Assembly: GCF_001679785.1 (NCBI RefSeq)
Contig: NZ_CP016286.1
Location: forward strand, 4,024,001-4,088,000
Length of the DNA: 64,000 bases
Direction: 5' to 3'
From: Rhizobium leguminosarum
GTDB lineage: Bacteria; Pseudomonadota; Alphaproteobacteria; Rhizobiales; Rhizobiaceae
Of the stretch, positions 31,511 through 41,983 are shown piece by piece (position 1 is the first letter of the stretch; every line of letters starts with the position of its first letter). A program made the translations under genes and the position numbers. The notes beneath the pieces were generated by a model. The model searched no databases. It worked only from the letters and a program-made list of their open reading frames with translations, and was not told where the DNA came from.

Positions 31511-32350
31511 ATGACCGCACGCATGGACAAACGCTTTGCCGAGCTGAAGGCCGAGGGCCGTCCGGCGCTTGTGACCTATTTCATGGGCGGCGATCCCGAT
31601 TACGACACCTCGCTCGGCATCATGAAGGCGCTGCCGGAGGCAGGCTCCGACATCATCGAGCTCGGCATGCCCTTTTCCGATCCGATGGCCGACGGCCCGG
31701 CGATCCAGCTGGCCGGTCAGCGGGCGCTGAAAGGCGGCCAGACGCTGAAGAAGACGCTGCAGCTGGCGGCCGATTTCCGCAAGACCAATGATGCGACGCC
31801 GATCGTGATGATGGGTTACTACAACCCGATCTATATTTACGGCGTCGAAAAATTCCTCGACGACGCGCTCGCCGCCGGTATCGACGGCCTGATCGTCGTC
31901 GACCTGCCGCCCGAGATGGATGACGAGCTCTGCATTCCGGCGATCCGCAAAGGCATCAATTTCATCCGCCTGGCGACGCCGACGACCGATGAGAAGCGCC
32001 TGCCGAAGGTCCTGAAGAACACTTCAGGCTTCGTCTACTACGTCTCGATGAACGGCATCACCGGTTCGGCGCTGCCCGATCCGTCGCTGGTTTCGGGCGC
32101 GGTCGAGCGCATCAAGCAGCATACCAAGCTGCCCGTCTGCGTCGGCTTCGGCGTCAAGACGGCGGAACATGCAAAGGTCATCGGCGGTTCGGCCGACGGC
32201 GTCGTCGTCGGCACCGCGATCGTCAATCAGGTTGCGACGAGCTTGACGCATGACGGAAAGGCAACGGCGGACACGGTTCAGGCCGTTGCCACGCTGGTGC
32301 GCGGCCTTTCCACGGGAACACGTTCGGCGCGCCTTGTTGCTGCCGAATAG
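31511..32350 (+). CDS. trpA: Tryptophan synthase alpha chain
   Basis: TrpA splits indole-3-glycerol phosphate and channels indole to TrpB. The 279-residue barrel has the catalytic glutamate E50 and aspartate D61 in [19 protein letters not shown]. It ends before a 140-base gap that carries a hairpin and the accD ribosome site. Confidence 0.97.
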   Translation: MTARMDKRFAELKAEGRPALVTYFMGGDPDYDTSLGIMKALPEAGSDIIELGMPFSDPMADGPAIQLAGQRALKGGQTLKKTLQLAADFRKTNDATPIVMMGYYNPIYIYGVEKFLDDALAAGIDGLIVVDLPPEMDDELCIPAIRKGINFIRLATPTTDEKRLPKVLKNTSGFVYYVSMNGITGSALPDPSLVSGAVERIKQHTKLPVCVGFGVKTAEHAKVIGGSADGVVVGTAIVNQVATSLTHDGKATADTVQAVATLVRGLSTGTRSARLVAAE

Positions 32351-32423
32351 TTTGCCCACATTGGCAATAAAGCATGTGGCGCAAAAGTGTGCAGCAGTTT
32401 GCGGCAACGGCATGCGGGAAACT

Positions 32424-32471
32424 AGGACCTAAAGCGTGGCAGCGAATCTGAAAGATCAAGGCGCGCTTTAG
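32424..32471. repeat. Palindromic element before accD
   Basis: ACCTAAAGCG on the left pairs imperfectly with CGCGCTTTAG on the right, around a GCGAATCTGAAAGATC core. It has the look of another rhizobial intergenic palindrome, but I see only this copy in the window, so its repeat status is from memory. It lies about 20 bases before the accD start and could sit in its leader RNA. Confidence 0.4.
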
Positions 32472-32490
32472 ACTATCAGGAGTATTCGAG

Positions 32491-33396
32491 TTGAACTGGA
32501 TCACCAACTACGTTCGCCCGCGGATCAATTCCATGCTGGGCCGTCGCGAAGTGCCGGAGAACCTCTGGATCAAGTGCCCGGAAACGGGCGAGATGGTCTT
32601 CCACAAGGACCTGGAAGGCAACAAATGGGTCATTCCGGCGTCCGGTTATCACATGAAGATGCCGGCCAAGGCGCGCCTGACCGATCTTTTCGATAATGGC
32701 GAGTTCGAATCGCTGCCGCAGCCGAAGGTCGCGCAGGATCCGCTGAAGTTTCGCGATTCGAAGAAATATAGCGATCGCCTGCGCGACAGCCGCCTGAAGA
32801 CCGAACAGGAGGATACGATCCTCGCCGGTGTCGGAAAGGTGCAGGGACTGAAACTCGTGGCCGTCGTGCACGAATTCAACTTTATCGGCGGTTCGCTCGG
32901 CATGGCCGCCGGCGAGGCGATCGTCAAGGCTTTCGAGCGCGCGACGTCTGAAAAGTGCCCGCTGGTGATGTTCCCCGCTTCCGGCGGTGCGCGCATGCAG
33001 GAAGGCATCCTGTCGCTGATGCAGCTGCCGCGCACGACGGTTGCCGTCGACATGCTGAAAGAATCCGGCCAGCCCTATATCGTCGTGCTGACCAACCCGA
33101 CGACGGGTGGCGTCACGGCCTCCTATGCCATGCTTGGCGATATTCATCTGGCCGAGCCCGGCGCCGAAATCGGCTTTGCCGGCAAGCGCGTGATCGAGCA
33201 GACGTTGCGTGAAAAACTGCCCGAAGGCTTCCAGACCGCCGAATATCTGCTGGAGCATGGTATGGTCGATATGGTCGTCAAGCGACACGATATTCCGGAA
33301 ACGCTGGCGCGTCTCCTGAAGATCCTGACGAAGAAGCCGGTTTCGGCGGCGAACGACATGAATGGCGGCGCGATTGCCCTGGCGGCGAGCGCCTGA
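32491..33396 (+). CDS. accD: Acetyl-CoA carboxylase carboxyltransferase beta subunit
   Basis: AccD with AccA transfers the carboxyl group from biotin to acetyl-CoA, the first step of fatty acid synthesis. The TTG start at 32491 follows CAGGAG, giving 301 residues. The catalytic domain is normal ([28 protein letters not shown]). The N-terminal zinc ribbon of E. coli AccD has four cysteines, but here only C29 (IKCPET) remains and the other positions are not Cys. It lies between trpA and folC, a common rhizobial order. Confidence 0.95.
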   Translation: MNWITNYVRPRINSMLGRREVPENLWIKCPETGEMVFHKDLEGNKWVIPASGYHMKMPAKARLTDLFDNGEFESLPQPKVAQDPLKFRDSKKYSDRLRDSRLKTEQEDTILAGVGKVQGLKLVAVVHEFNFIGGSLGMAAGEAIVKAFERATSEKCPLVMFPASGGARMQEGILSLMQLPRTTVAVDMLKESGQPYIVVLTNPTTGGVTASYAMLGDIHLAEPGAEIGFAGKRVIEQTLREKLPEGFQTAEYLLEHGMVDMVVKRHDIPETLARLLKILTKKPVSAANDMNGGAIALAASA

Positions 33397-33447
33397 TAAC
33401 CGACAAGCAGGCGGGGTGCCGAATTGATACCCAGAGGCCAAACCGCG

Positions 33448-34776
33448 GTGAGCGAGGCAGCACAGGAGATCGACAAGCTCATGGGATTGCATCCCAAGGG
33501 CTTTGATCTGTCTCTCGATCGCATCACCCGTCTTCTCGATCAACTCGGCAATCCGCACAGGAAACTGCCGCCGGTGATCCATGTCGCCGGCACCAATGGC
33601 AAGGGGTCGGTCACCGCCTTCTGCCGCGCTTTGCTCGAAGCCGGCGGCTACAGCGCTCACGTGCACACCTCCCCGCATCTCGTCAATTGGCACGAGCGTT
33701 ATCGCATTGGCGTCAAGGGCGGACGCGGACAGCTTGTCGACGACGCCGTCTTTGCCGGGGCCGTGCGTCGCGTGGCCGATGCCAATGCAGGACAGCACAT
33801 CACCGTCTTCGAAATCCTGACGGCGGTCACCTTCATCCTGTTTTCCGAACATCCGGCCGATGCCGCGATCATCGAAGTCGGTCTCGGCGGCAGGTTCGAC
33901 GCCACCAATGTCATTTCCGATCCGGCCGTTTCGGTGATCATGCCGATTTCGCTGGATCACCAGCCCTATCTCGGCGACAGGGTCGAGCTGATCGCGGCCG
34001 AAAAGGCCGGCATCATGAAACCGGGATTTCCCGTTATCATCGGTCATCAGGAATATGACGCAGCGCTCGACGTGCTGATGTCGACCGCTGAGAGGCTGCA
34101 TTGCCCGAGCGCCGTCTTCGGGCAGGATTTCATGGCGCATGAGGAATATGGCCGGCTCGTCTACCAGGATGAGTTCGGGCTTGCCGACCTGCCGCTGCCG
34201 CGTCTTCCCGGCCGCCATCAATATGCCAATGCCGCCGCCGCCATTCGTGCCGTCAAGGCGGCGGGTTTCACCGTCACCGAGACGATGATGGAAAAGGCAA
34301 TGAGTTCGGTCGAATGGCCGGGCCGGCTGCAGCGCCTGAGCGAGGGCCGGCTGCTGTCGCATGCGCCCGCCGGCGCCGAGATCTGGATCGATGGCGGGCA
34401 TAATCCGGGTGCCGGCGAAGTGATCGCCGAAGCCATGGCCACTTTCGAGGAGCGCCAGTCGCGGCCGCTTTTTCTAATTATCGGCATGATCAACACCAAG
34501 GATCCGGTCGGTTATTTCAAGGCCTTTACCGGCTTGGTCGAAAAGGTTTTCTGCGTGCCGATCCGCGGCAGCGAAGCGATGATCGACCCGGTAATATTGT
34601 CGCATGCCGCTTATGATGCCGGTTTGGTTGCCGAACCGATGTCGACGGTCGGCGATGCGCTGGAAGCGATAAAAGCCGTCGCCGATCCGGAGGCATTGCC
34701 GCCGCGCATCCTGGTCGGCGGCTCTCTCTATCTTGTCGGCGACGTGCTTGCCGACAACGACACGCCCCCAAAATGA
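33448..34776 (+). CDS. folC: Folylpolyglutamate / dihydrofolate synthase
   Basis: FolC adds glutamate to dihydropteroate and to folates. I chose the GTG at 33448 (VSEAAQEIDKLMGLHPKGFD), giving 442 residues; a TTG at 33424 is an alternative start. The ATP loop AGTNGKGS is at residues 47-54, followed by the conserved HTSPHLVNWHERYRI near 72. The Mur-ligase-like C-terminal domain is present (DGGHNPGAGEV). A bidirectional hairpin separates it from the convergent trxA. Confidence 0.95.
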   Translation: MSEAAQEIDKLMGLHPKGFDLSLDRITRLLDQLGNPHRKLPPVIHVAGTNGKGSVTAFCRALLEAGGYSAHVHTSPHLVNWHERYRIGVKGGRGQLVDDAVFAGAVRRVADANAGQHITVFEILTAVTFILFSEHPADAAIIEVGLGGRFDATNVISDPAVSVIMPISLDHQPYLGDRVELIAAEKAGIMKPGFPVIIGHQEYDAALDVLMSTAERLHCPSAVFGQDFMAHEEYGRLVYQDEFGLADLPLPRLPGRHQYANAAAAIRAVKAAGFTVTETMMEKAMSSVEWPGRLQRLSEGRLLSHAPAGAEIWIDGGHNPGAGEVIAEAMATFEERQSRPLFLIIGMINTKDPVGYFKAFTGLVEKVFCVPIRGSEAMIDPVILSHAAYDAGLVAEPMSTVGDALEAIKAVADPEALPPRILVGGSLYLVGDVLADNDTPPK

Positions 34777-34790
34777 AGGCTGCGAAATGA

Positions 34791-34818
34791 AAAAAGCCCG
34801 GTCGAGCCGGGCTTTTTC
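34791..34818. terminator. Bidirectional terminator between folC and trxA
   Basis: A perfect 11-base stem, AAAAAGCCCGG / CCGGGCTTTTT, with a five-base loop, gives a T-run on either strand. It lies between the converging folC and trxA genes and can serve both. Confidence 0.9.
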
Positions 34819-34848
34819 GTCAATGTGATATAAATTCGTCGATATTAA

Positions 34849-35169
34849 TCAGGCAGCGCTCGAAATCCAGTTCGAAAGAGCCGTCTTCGGCTTTGCGCCG
34901 ACCGAGATATCGGCAACTTCGCCGCCCTTGAAGATTGCAAGGGTCGGAATGGAGCGCACACCGAACTGTGCAGCGAGTTCCGGGTTCTCATCGATATTCA
35001 GCTTGGCGACCTTGACCTTGCCTTCCATCTCGACGGCGATTTCTTCGAGGCTCGGAGCAATCATCTTGCACGGGCCGCACCATTCGGCCCAGAAATCGAC
35101 GACGACGGGTTCTGCGGATTCCAGAACTTCCGACTGGAAGTTATTGATATCGACTTTCACGGTAGCCAT
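34849..35169 (-). CDS. trxA: Thioredoxin
   Basis: Thioredoxin is the general cytoplasmic dithiol reductant. The ATG at 35169 follows AAAGGAG and gives 106 residues; a longer frame to 35205 is not supported. The active site WCGPC is at residues 30-34, followed by the conserved cis-proline in [12 protein letters not shown] near 73. It is 75 bases after addA on the same strand and may have its own promoter. Confidence 0.97.
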   Translation of the reverse strand: MATVKVDINNFQSEVLESAEPVVVDFWAEWCGPCKMIAPSLEEIAVEMEGKVKVAKLNIDENPELAAQFGVRSIPTLAIFKGGEVADISVGAKPKTALSNWISSAA

Positions 35170-35244
35170 GGGCTGCTCCTTTAACGGAATTGGGTGTTGA
35201 ACCACATGTGATGGTGCGGTGCCGAACTTTCAATGTCCGGTATT

Positions 35245-38200
35245 TCACTTTGTCTTGACCGCTGCAAGCGCCAAACCGAGCGTCTTTTCGCTCAGCGTGT
35301 AGAGCGAAGCGTTCTCGGTATAGACAAGCATGCAATCGATACGCTTATCAGGATAGAGCGGCGCGAGGATCTCGCGATAGATCGCCAGCTGTGCCCGGTG
35401 CGCGAAGGGGATGGCTTCTTCAGTTGCCGGCGGTACCCGATTGGTCTTGTAGTCGAGAATGACGACACGATCGGCAAGAACGGCAAGCCGGTCGATACGG
35501 CCGGAGACGGCATAGCGCCGGTCTTCGAGCGTCAATGTTCCCATGATCGAGACTTCGGGCTGGGCCTGCGCACCGAGAACAGCCTGCAGGCCTTCCTCGT
35601 CCAATAGTTTCAGAACCGAATCGACAAGCTTGCGCCGTTCGGCTTCCGGCCAGAATCGAGCCGCCCTGTCGGCATAACGGCTCGCCGCGTCAGGCCGTTC
35701 GCCAAGTGGAATTTCGGGAAGCACCTGCAGCATGCGATGGATCAGCCTGCCCTTTTCCAGCGAACGATCGCTGCGCTCCTTTTCGCCGAACAGCGGCGAG
35801 ACAACCAGCAGACCGCCCTCGTCTTCATCGATGATCGTCCCGGCGCCGGAAGGACTGAGCGGCCGGGGCAGCTCAGCCTGCGGCGGCAGTGGCCGCAACA
35901 GACCGTCGGGCAAGGTCTCCTCGCTGCCGCGCTCTTCGGTGCTATCGATACGCTCGAAGCGTCGTTCCACCCGCGGCACGCGCCATTCGACGCCCGGCCA
36001 TTCCCCATCGGGACCGGAGAATGTGGTCGCCTCCACATGCGGATGGTCGTCGCGCAGTGCCGTCGAAATCATCATATGCCAGGTGTCGTTATTCACACGC
36101 ACGCCACGATAGCCGCAGACGACCAGCCGGTCGGCGGCGCGCGTCATAGCGACATAGAGCAACCGGCGGTATTCCTCTTCCGCCAGCATCTGGATACGTG
36201 TGGCATCGTCCTGGGTCAGCGAATTGGCCAGATCGGAGACAGGAACCCAGACGGGCATCGGCGGCTCGTCGGGGCCGGTCTCGATCAGGCGAAGCTTCGG
36301 CAGATGGGTATGGGTGAAGGCCTTCGAACCGCCGTCGACAAGGAAAACGATCGGTGCTTCAAGACCCTTGGAGGCATGCACCGTCATGATCCGCACCTCG
36401 TTGCGCCCCTTGTCCTGCTCGCGCTTCATCACGGGGGCTTCGAGCTCCAGCGTCGAGATGAAGGATTGCAGCCCGGGAAGGCCGGAGTTCTCGTGGTCGA
36501 GCGTGAAGGTCAGGAATTCGTCGAGAATATCGCTGACCTCGGTGCCGAGACGGGCAAGGAATTGCCGCCGCCCGCCATAGCTGCCCAGCACACGCGCATA
36601 GAAATCATGGACCGACAGGCTCCTGGACTGCCGGAGAAACAGCTCCAGCCTCTCGACGGCAGCGCGGAAACGCTCGGTGCCGTCGGTGGCGAAGCTTTTG
36701 AGATGGCTCCAGACGCTCTGATTGTCGCCGCGCAACGCGGCGACCGCAAAGATGTCGTCCTCGGAGAGATCGAAAAGCGGGCTCTTCAGCACGGCGGCGA
36801 GCGAAAGGTCGTCTTCCGGCAGAAGCAGGAAACGGCCGAGCGCCAGCAGATCCTGCACGGCGATATGGCTGGTCAGCACCAGCCTGTCCGCACCGGCGAC
36901 GGGAATATCGCCGCGGCGCTTCAACGCGCGTGTCAACGCATTGACGAAGGCGTCGCGCTTGCGCACCAGCACCAGGATGTCGCCCGCCTCGATCAGGCGC
37001 TCCTTGCCTTTGTCGACGATCGTTTCGCGGCCAACAAGCGTGCCGATCGAATGGGCGATCCGCCGCGCGAGGATCGCTGCCGGCGCGCTTTCCGGGGTCG
37101 CATCGAAGGGCGCCGTCCAGTCCTCCTCCTTCACCACCGCTTCCGGCGCAACCATCTCCCAGAGATCGACGGCGCCGGGATGTCCGATGCGGCTGGAACG
37201 ATGCACGACCGGTTCGCCGAGCGCGCTGAGGCCGCGCGCATTCTCAGGTGTCTTGAAAATGTGGTCGACCGCCTCGAGCACGTCTGAGGTCGAGCGGAAC
37301 GACAGTGGCAGCCGCACGGAGGAAAAACTCTGCCCGCTATCGGAAACGCGCCGCCGCGTCCGGTCGCTCTCCTCGGAAAAACGCTCGGGCCGCGCGCCCT
37401 GGAAGGAATAGATCGACTGCTTTTCGTCGCCGACGGCAAACAGCGTGCGCACGATCGGCCGGGCGCTTTCGCCGGAGAAGAAATCTTCGGCGAGCGACTG
37501 GATGACGCTCCACTGGATCGGGCTGGTATCCTGCGCCTCGTCGACGAGGATATGATCGATGCCCCGATCGAGCTTGTAGTGGATCCAGGGGCCGACCCCA
37601 CTTTTCGTCAGGAGGTCGGCAGTGCGGGTGATCAGGTCCTCGAAATCGAGCTGGCTGCGCTGCTTCTTCAACTCCTCATAGTCGTGATTCAGCCGATCGG
37701 CGAGCACGAGCGCTGCATGCGTAGCGCCGTACATCCGCATCAGCTTCAGCCGGTCGCGGCTTGCTGCGACATGCGCGCGGGCAATGGCGATGGCCTCCGC
37801 CAGACGCGGTGCCTCGGCAAGCATGGACTTGACGAGAAATTGCGAGTCCGCCTTGGGCTCGCCCTTCACGGTCAGAAAGATCTTCTCGAGAAATTGCGCA
37901 CGCCTTGCGTCATCGCGCTCCCGCCCGGCGAGCCTGAGGCCGTAAGCAACTTCCTGCGCCTTCGTGCCGCCCTTCTGGTCGGCAAGCGAGAGATAGAGCT
38001 CCAGTGTGCTGCCCGAAAGCTCCGGCAAAGGCCAATATTGCGCCGCGATCCTGTCTTCCGTGTCGCCGACGGCAAGGCCGAGCCTTTTGCGCAGAACCTT
38101 GTCCACGCCGCCCTGCTGTTCGGCCGTCGCGGTGAAACGACGAATGGCATTGCGGTTGGCGACGATGTCGCCGAGCAGGTTCTCCAGTCCGGATTCGTCG

Positions 38201-38796
38201 CCGAGATTGAGCACGTAGGCGAATGCCTCGGCAAGGGCGCCGTCTTCGTCAGGCGCCGTTGCCGTCAGCAGCGCCCGGCGCGCATCGGAAAGCAACGCCA
38301 CCGCCGCGCGATCGTCGAGAACCGAGAAATGCCCGGCAACGTTGGCTTCCAGCGGGAACTGATGCAGCAGCGCCTCGCAAAAGGCATGGATCGTCTGGAT
38401 CTTCAGTCCGCCGGGCGTCTCCAGCGCCTTGGCAAACAGCCTGCGAGCCTCGGCAAGCTTCAGTCCGTCGGGAGCCATGCCTTCGATCTGTGTGATGCGA
38501 CGGCCGAGGTCTTCATCGTCAAGCACCACCCATTCCGCCAGCCGTTCGAAGACGCGGTTCGACATTTCCGACGCCGCAGCCTTGGTATAGGTGAGGCATA
38601 AAATGGCGGAAGGCCGCGCGCCTGATAGCAGCAGCCGGATGACGCGCTGTGTCAGCACATGCGTCTTGCCGGAACCGGCATTGGCCGAGACCCAGGCCGA
38701 TCGCAGCGGATCGGAGGCAATCGCCTGCTGGATCGTCGTCCAGCCGATCCAGGCGCCCGGATCGTCGTCGTTGGGAAGGGCGGTCACATCACTCAT
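35245..38796 (-). CDS. addA: Double-strand break repair helicase-nuclease AddA
   Basis: AddA is the UvrD-like helicase and nuclease subunit of AddAB, the alphaproteobacterial counterpart of RecBCD. The ATG at 38796 gives 1183 residues. Walker A is AGSGKT at 40-45 in ANAGSGKTHVLTQRV. The motif DEAQDTSPIQW and the helicase motif VRIMTVHASKGLEAPIVFLV follow. The C-terminal RecB-type nuclease has LDYKTN. The start overlaps the addB stop by eight bases. Confidence 0.95.
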   Translation of the reverse strand: MSDVTALPNDDDPGAWIGWTTIQQAIASDPLRSAWVSANAGSGKTHVLTQRVIRLLLSGARPSAILCLTYTKAAASEMSNRVFERLAEWVVLDDEDLGRRITQIEGMAPDGLKLAEARRLFAKALETPGGLKIQTIHAFCEALLHQFPLEANVAGHFSVLDDRAAVALLSDARRALLTATAPDEDGALAEAFAYVLNLGDESGLENLLGDIVANRNAIRRFTATAEQQGGVDKVLRKRLGLAVGDTEDRIAAQYWPLPELSGSTLELYLSLADQKGGTKAQEVAYGLRLAGRERDDARRAQFLEKIFLTVKGEPKADSQFLVKSMLAEAPRLAEAIAIARAHVAASRDRLKLMRMYGATHAALVLADRLNHDYEELKKQRSQLDFEDLITRTADLLTKSGVGPWIHYKLDRGIDHILVDEAQDTSPIQWSVIQSLAEDFFSGESARPIVRTLFAVGDEKQSIYSFQGARPERFSEESDRTRRRVSDSGQSFSSVRLPLSFRSTSDVLEAVDHIFKTPENARGLSALGEPVVHRSSRIGHPGAVDLWEMVAPEAVVKEEDWTAPFDATPESAPAAILARRIAHSIGTLVGRETIVDKGKERLIEAGDILVLVRKRDAFVNALTRALKRRGDIPVAGADRLVLTSHIAVQDLLALGRFLLLPEDDLSLAAVLKSPLFDLSEDDIFAVAALRGDNQSVWSHLKSFATDGTERFRAAVERLELFLRQSRSLSVHDFYARVLGSYGGRRQFLARLGTEVSDILDEFLTFTLDHENSGLPGLQSFISTLELEAPVMKREQDKGRNEVRIMTVHASKGLEAPIVFLVDGGSKAFTHTHLPKLRLIETGPDEPPMPVWVPVSDLANSLTQDDATRIQMLAEEEYRRLLYVAMTRAADRLVVCGYRGVRVNNDTWHMMISTALRDDHPHVEATTFSGPDGEWPGVEWRVPRVERRFERIDSTEERGSEETLPDGLLRPLPPQAELPRPLSPSGAGTIIDEDEGGLLVVSPLFGEKERSDRSLEKGRLIHRMLQVLPEIPLGERPDAASRYADRAARFWPEAERRKLVDSVLKLLDEEGLQAVLGAQAQPEVSIMGTLTLEDRRYAVSGRIDRLAVLADRVVILDYKTNRVPPATEEAIPFAHRAQLAIYREILAPLYPDKRIDCMLVYTENASLYTLSEKTLGLALAAVKTK

Positions 38797-41700
38797 CGCC
38801 GCCCTCTTCGGTTTCGGCCGTCGACCATTCGGAGACGCGGGCAAGATGATCGTAGTCGCCGCCGAAATCGAACTGCAGGGCCGGGATCAGCCGCGAGGTA
38901 AAGCCTCTTTCGCTGGATTGCAGCAAGCCCACGAATTTGACCAGCTGGTCGATCGATTCGGCTGCGAGATCCATCGCCGATTTCGCCTTGTCGCTGCGCG
39001 CCGAGCTCTCGTTGTTGACGGTATCGACTTGAAAGCGGCTTCCCGGACGCAGACGCACATAGAGAAGATCCTGCGGCAAGAGGCTGCCGGCATCGCGAAA
39101 GGCGCCGGCACTCAGGGCCGCCGCTTCGAGCGCAAGCTGCGGATCGAGAAGCACGCGCGCCTGCGCCGGTGAGGGATTGTAGCCCGTCTTGTAGTCGATG
39201 ATATCGGCCGAGTTTGGTCCTGTGACGTCGATCCGGTCTGCGACGCCGGTGAGCCGGATATTGATCGGCTCCAGCTCCATACCGCCCCGTACCTCCGTCA
39301 ACGTTTTCAGGATGCCATGCCGCCGTCCAGCCTCCCATTCGAGGAAGGCGAGGGCCACCGCGCGAAAGCGCGGCCGCCACACGGCATCGATATGCGGCGG
39401 CAACTTTTCCATGTCGAAAAGCTCGGAAAGGACGTGCTCCATCGCTGCTGCCGCATCCGGCGTGCCGGCGATATGGGTTTCGCGGATGAACCGGTCGATG
39501 ATCTTGTGGTAGAGCGTCCCGCGTTCGGCCGCCCCAGGATCGCGATTGAACGGGTCGACGGGGTCGAGCCGCAGGACACGGCGGGCATAGATGGCATAGG
39601 GATCTCGGCGCAGGCGGCCGACTTCGCTGAAGGAATAGGATTTTGGCTGCAGCGCCAGTGGCGGTTTCGGCGAGGGGCGTTGCGCCGGCGCTTGGACCTC
39701 GCCCCGATCGATGAGAGCGGCCCATTGGAGAAACCGGTTGCCGCGACCCCTCAATTCCTTTTCGAGCGCCTCTCCGCCGAGCGCCAGCAGCCGCTGCAGC
39801 CAACGCGAGGCAACGGTCGGCGTCGAGCCCTGGCGCAGCGCGCGCGAATAGATCAGATGGCGTGTGCCGTTTGCCATCTCGAAATCATGTGCCAGCTGGC
39901 CGATGCGCCGCTCCGGCGGCTCGAGGCCGATTTCCGTCTTCATCATTCGCGGAATGAAGGGATTGTTGGCGGTCTGTCCCGGCCAGGTGCCTTCGTTCAG
40001 GCCGCCGAGGATCAGCGTATCGACGCCCTGCAGGCGGGCTTCCAGCGTGCCGAAGATGAAAAGCCTCGGATGGCTGAGCGCCCGTGGTTTCACCGCATGA
40101 CCGGCGGCGAGTGCTGCCATGATGTCGATCCATTGCGGTCCGTCGGCCTCCATCTGGCCGTCCGTGTCGATCACTTCACCGAGCAGGGCGGCGAGGGCAT
40201 CTCCCGCTTCGTTCGACCAGAGATCGGCGAGATTGCCTTGCGGATCGACCGCGACCGCTTCAAGCGAACGGCCGGTGCGCTCCGCCCATTCGGACAATGT
40301 GAAGCGCGCTGTTCTTCCACGATCTTCCGGCCGCTCCCGCATCAACGCTGAAGCCAGAGGCGCGGTCGCTTGTGTGACCCGCCGGGCAAGGTCGTATGCG
40401 GCGTCGGCGGCCTCACGGGAAAGCGCTTTTCGCCATTGCGGCGCGTGCCTGTCCAGCGCCTGTTCGGCAAGTTGGTGCGTGAGTAGCGGTTCCAGCGTAC
40501 TGATATCCACCTCTGCCACGCCGCCGCGCAGTGCCAGCAGCTCGAGCGCTTCGGTAGCGGAAATCAACGCACCGCGCTCCAGGCCGAAGCGGGCAAGCGG
40601 ATGTTTGAGCAGCGAGACGATCGCCACCGGATCGCGGGGCCGCAGCGCTGCCTCCAGCAGCAATTGCAGCAAGGTGCCCTGCGGCATGGCCGAAAGTGGT
40701 GTGCCCGCCGAATCGTCGGCGAGGATGCCGAAGCGGGAAAGCTCGGCCATCACCCGCCGCGCGAGATTGCGGTCCGGAGTGATGAGTGCTGCCCGGCTCT
40801 CGCTGTCCTGTCCCGGTCTTTCCAGCGCCAGCCGGAGCGCGATGGCAATTGCGGTTGCTTCCTCGCGCTCATTGGCGGCTTCAATCAGCGAGATGTCAGA
40901 GATGGCCGAAGACAGTGCGCCTGCGGGTAGGTCGTTTTTCCAAGCTCCCCAGTCGCTGGTCGCCTCCGCCGGGGCAAGGGCCCGCGACAGGATTTCGGCA
41001 CGCCGCTCAAGATCGGCCTCCGGTCTGTCGAGCAGCGTGACGTCGGCCCGCGTCAGCTTCAGCCGCTTGAGCAGCGACGACAGACCATATTGCGGATGGC
41101 TCCGGCTTGCCGGATTGGCATGTTGGCCTGGCGCCGGTTCCGGCGCGACCATCTGCCAGTGCCTTTCGGGCATGGAGAGATCCAGACCCGGAAGCACGAT
41201 TACGCCTTCCGGCAGATGGGCGACGGCGGTAATGAGATCGGCGGTGGCGGGAACGGAACCCGTCGAACCGGCGATGATGATCGGCCCGGCGGGTTTCGTT
41301 GCCGAAAGCCGGCTTGCTTCGGCCCGGAGAATGGCGTTTCTGTGCCGCGCCGGCGAGGATTTGCCGAGTTCGGACAGCCGTTCCGGCCAGAATGCGCTGG
41401 CGATCTGCAGGAACTCCACCGTCAGCTGCCACCAGGCGGCATAATCGCCGGTATCGAGTTTCGACAGTTCCGACCAGTCGAGATCTTCGGTTTCGATGGA
41501 ATCGATCAGTTCGGCAAGATTGCGGGCGAGCCAGATCGCATCGGCCGGGCTTGCCGGCGCGACGAGCGGCGAGTCCGAGTGAATGTGGCGAACGATCTCC
41601 GGCAGCTTGTTTCGCCAGGCGAGGATCAGACGCGCAAGCTCCAGCAGACGGGCGGTATTCGACAGCGGCTGAGCGAGATCGATCGTTGCCGGCAGCGCCT

Positions 41701-41980
41701 CGTCGAAATAGCCGCTATCGTCATCGGTTTCACCGAGCGGGCGGATGACGGGGAGGATCGCCGAGCGGCCGCCGAGCAGGTCGACGAATTCGGACCGCAG
41801 CACACGCACGGCGCGCCGGGTCGGCAGGTAGATCGTTACTTTTGCAAGCGATAGCGGATCATCGGCGTCGTGCCGGAAAATCGACGTCAATCGGCCGTCG
41901 CAAAGTGTGGTCGCCAGCGTTTTCAGGAAGGAGAGTCCCGCCGGGATCGTCAAGATGCGTGGCTGGTGCCGCTCCGCCAT
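38789..41980 (-). CDS. addB: Double-strand break repair protein AddB
   Basis: AddB is the partner of AddA in resecting DNA ends for RecA. The 1063-residue protein is of the alphaproteobacterial AddB type. It has an N-terminal superfamily 1-like fold with a weak P-loop (IPAGLSFLKTL lacks GKT), and a C-terminal nuclease with IIDYKTGYNPS. In the family the N-terminal site is often inactive and reads recombination signals. It begins three bases after murU. Confidence 0.93.
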   Translation of the reverse strand: MAERHQPRILTIPAGLSFLKTLATTLCDGRLTSIFRHDADDPLSLAKVTIYLPTRRAVRVLRSEFVDLLGGRSAILPVIRPLGETDDDSGYFDEALPATIDLAQPLSNTARLLELARLILAWRNKLPEIVRHIHSDSPLVAPASPADAIWLARNLAELIDSIETEDLDWSELSKLDTGDYAAWWQLTVEFLQIASAFWPERLSELGKSSPARHRNAILRAEASRLSATKPAGPIIIAGSTGSVPATADLITAVAHLPEGVIVLPGLDLSMPERHWQMVAPEPAPGQHANPASRSHPQYGLSSLLKRLKLTRADVTLLDRPEADLERRAEILSRALAPAEATSDWGAWKNDLPAGALSSAISDISLIEAANEREEATAIAIALRLALERPGQDSESRAALITPDRNLARRVMAELSRFGILADDSAGTPLSAMPQGTLLQLLLEAALRPRDPVAIVSLLKHPLARFGLERGALISATEALELLALRGGVAEVDISTLEPLLTHQLAEQALDRHAPQWRKALSREAADAAYDLARRVTQATAPLASALMRERPEDRGRTARFTLSEWAERTGRSLEAVAVDPQGNLADLWSNEAGDALAALLGEVIDTDGQMEADGPQWIDIMAALAAGHAVKPRALSHPRLFIFGTLEARLQGVDTLILGGLNEGTWPGQTANNPFIPRMMKTEIGLEPPERRIGQLAHDFEMANGTRHLIYSRALRQGSTPTVASRWLQRLLALGGEALEKELRGRGNRFLQWAALIDRGEVQAPAQRPSPKPPLALQPKSYSFSEVGRLRRDPYAIYARRVLRLDPVDPFNRDPGAAERGTLYHKIIDRFIRETHIAGTPDAAAAMEHVLSELFDMEKLPPHIDAVWRPRFRAVALAFLEWEAGRRHGILKTLTEVRGGMELEPINIRLTGVADRIDVTGPNSADIIDYKTGYNPSPAQARVLLDPQLALEAAALSAGAFRDAGSLLPQDLLYVRLRPGSRFQVDTVNNESSARSDKAKSAMDLAAESIDQLVKFVGLLQSSERGFTSRLIPALQFDFGGDYDHLARVSEWSTAETEEGGDE

Positions 41981-41983
41981 GGC

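Noticed and set aside
32476..34401. A 641-residue open frame antisense to accD and folC
   Set aside because: It spans two well-supported genes on the other strand and has the low-complexity composition of a shadow frame.
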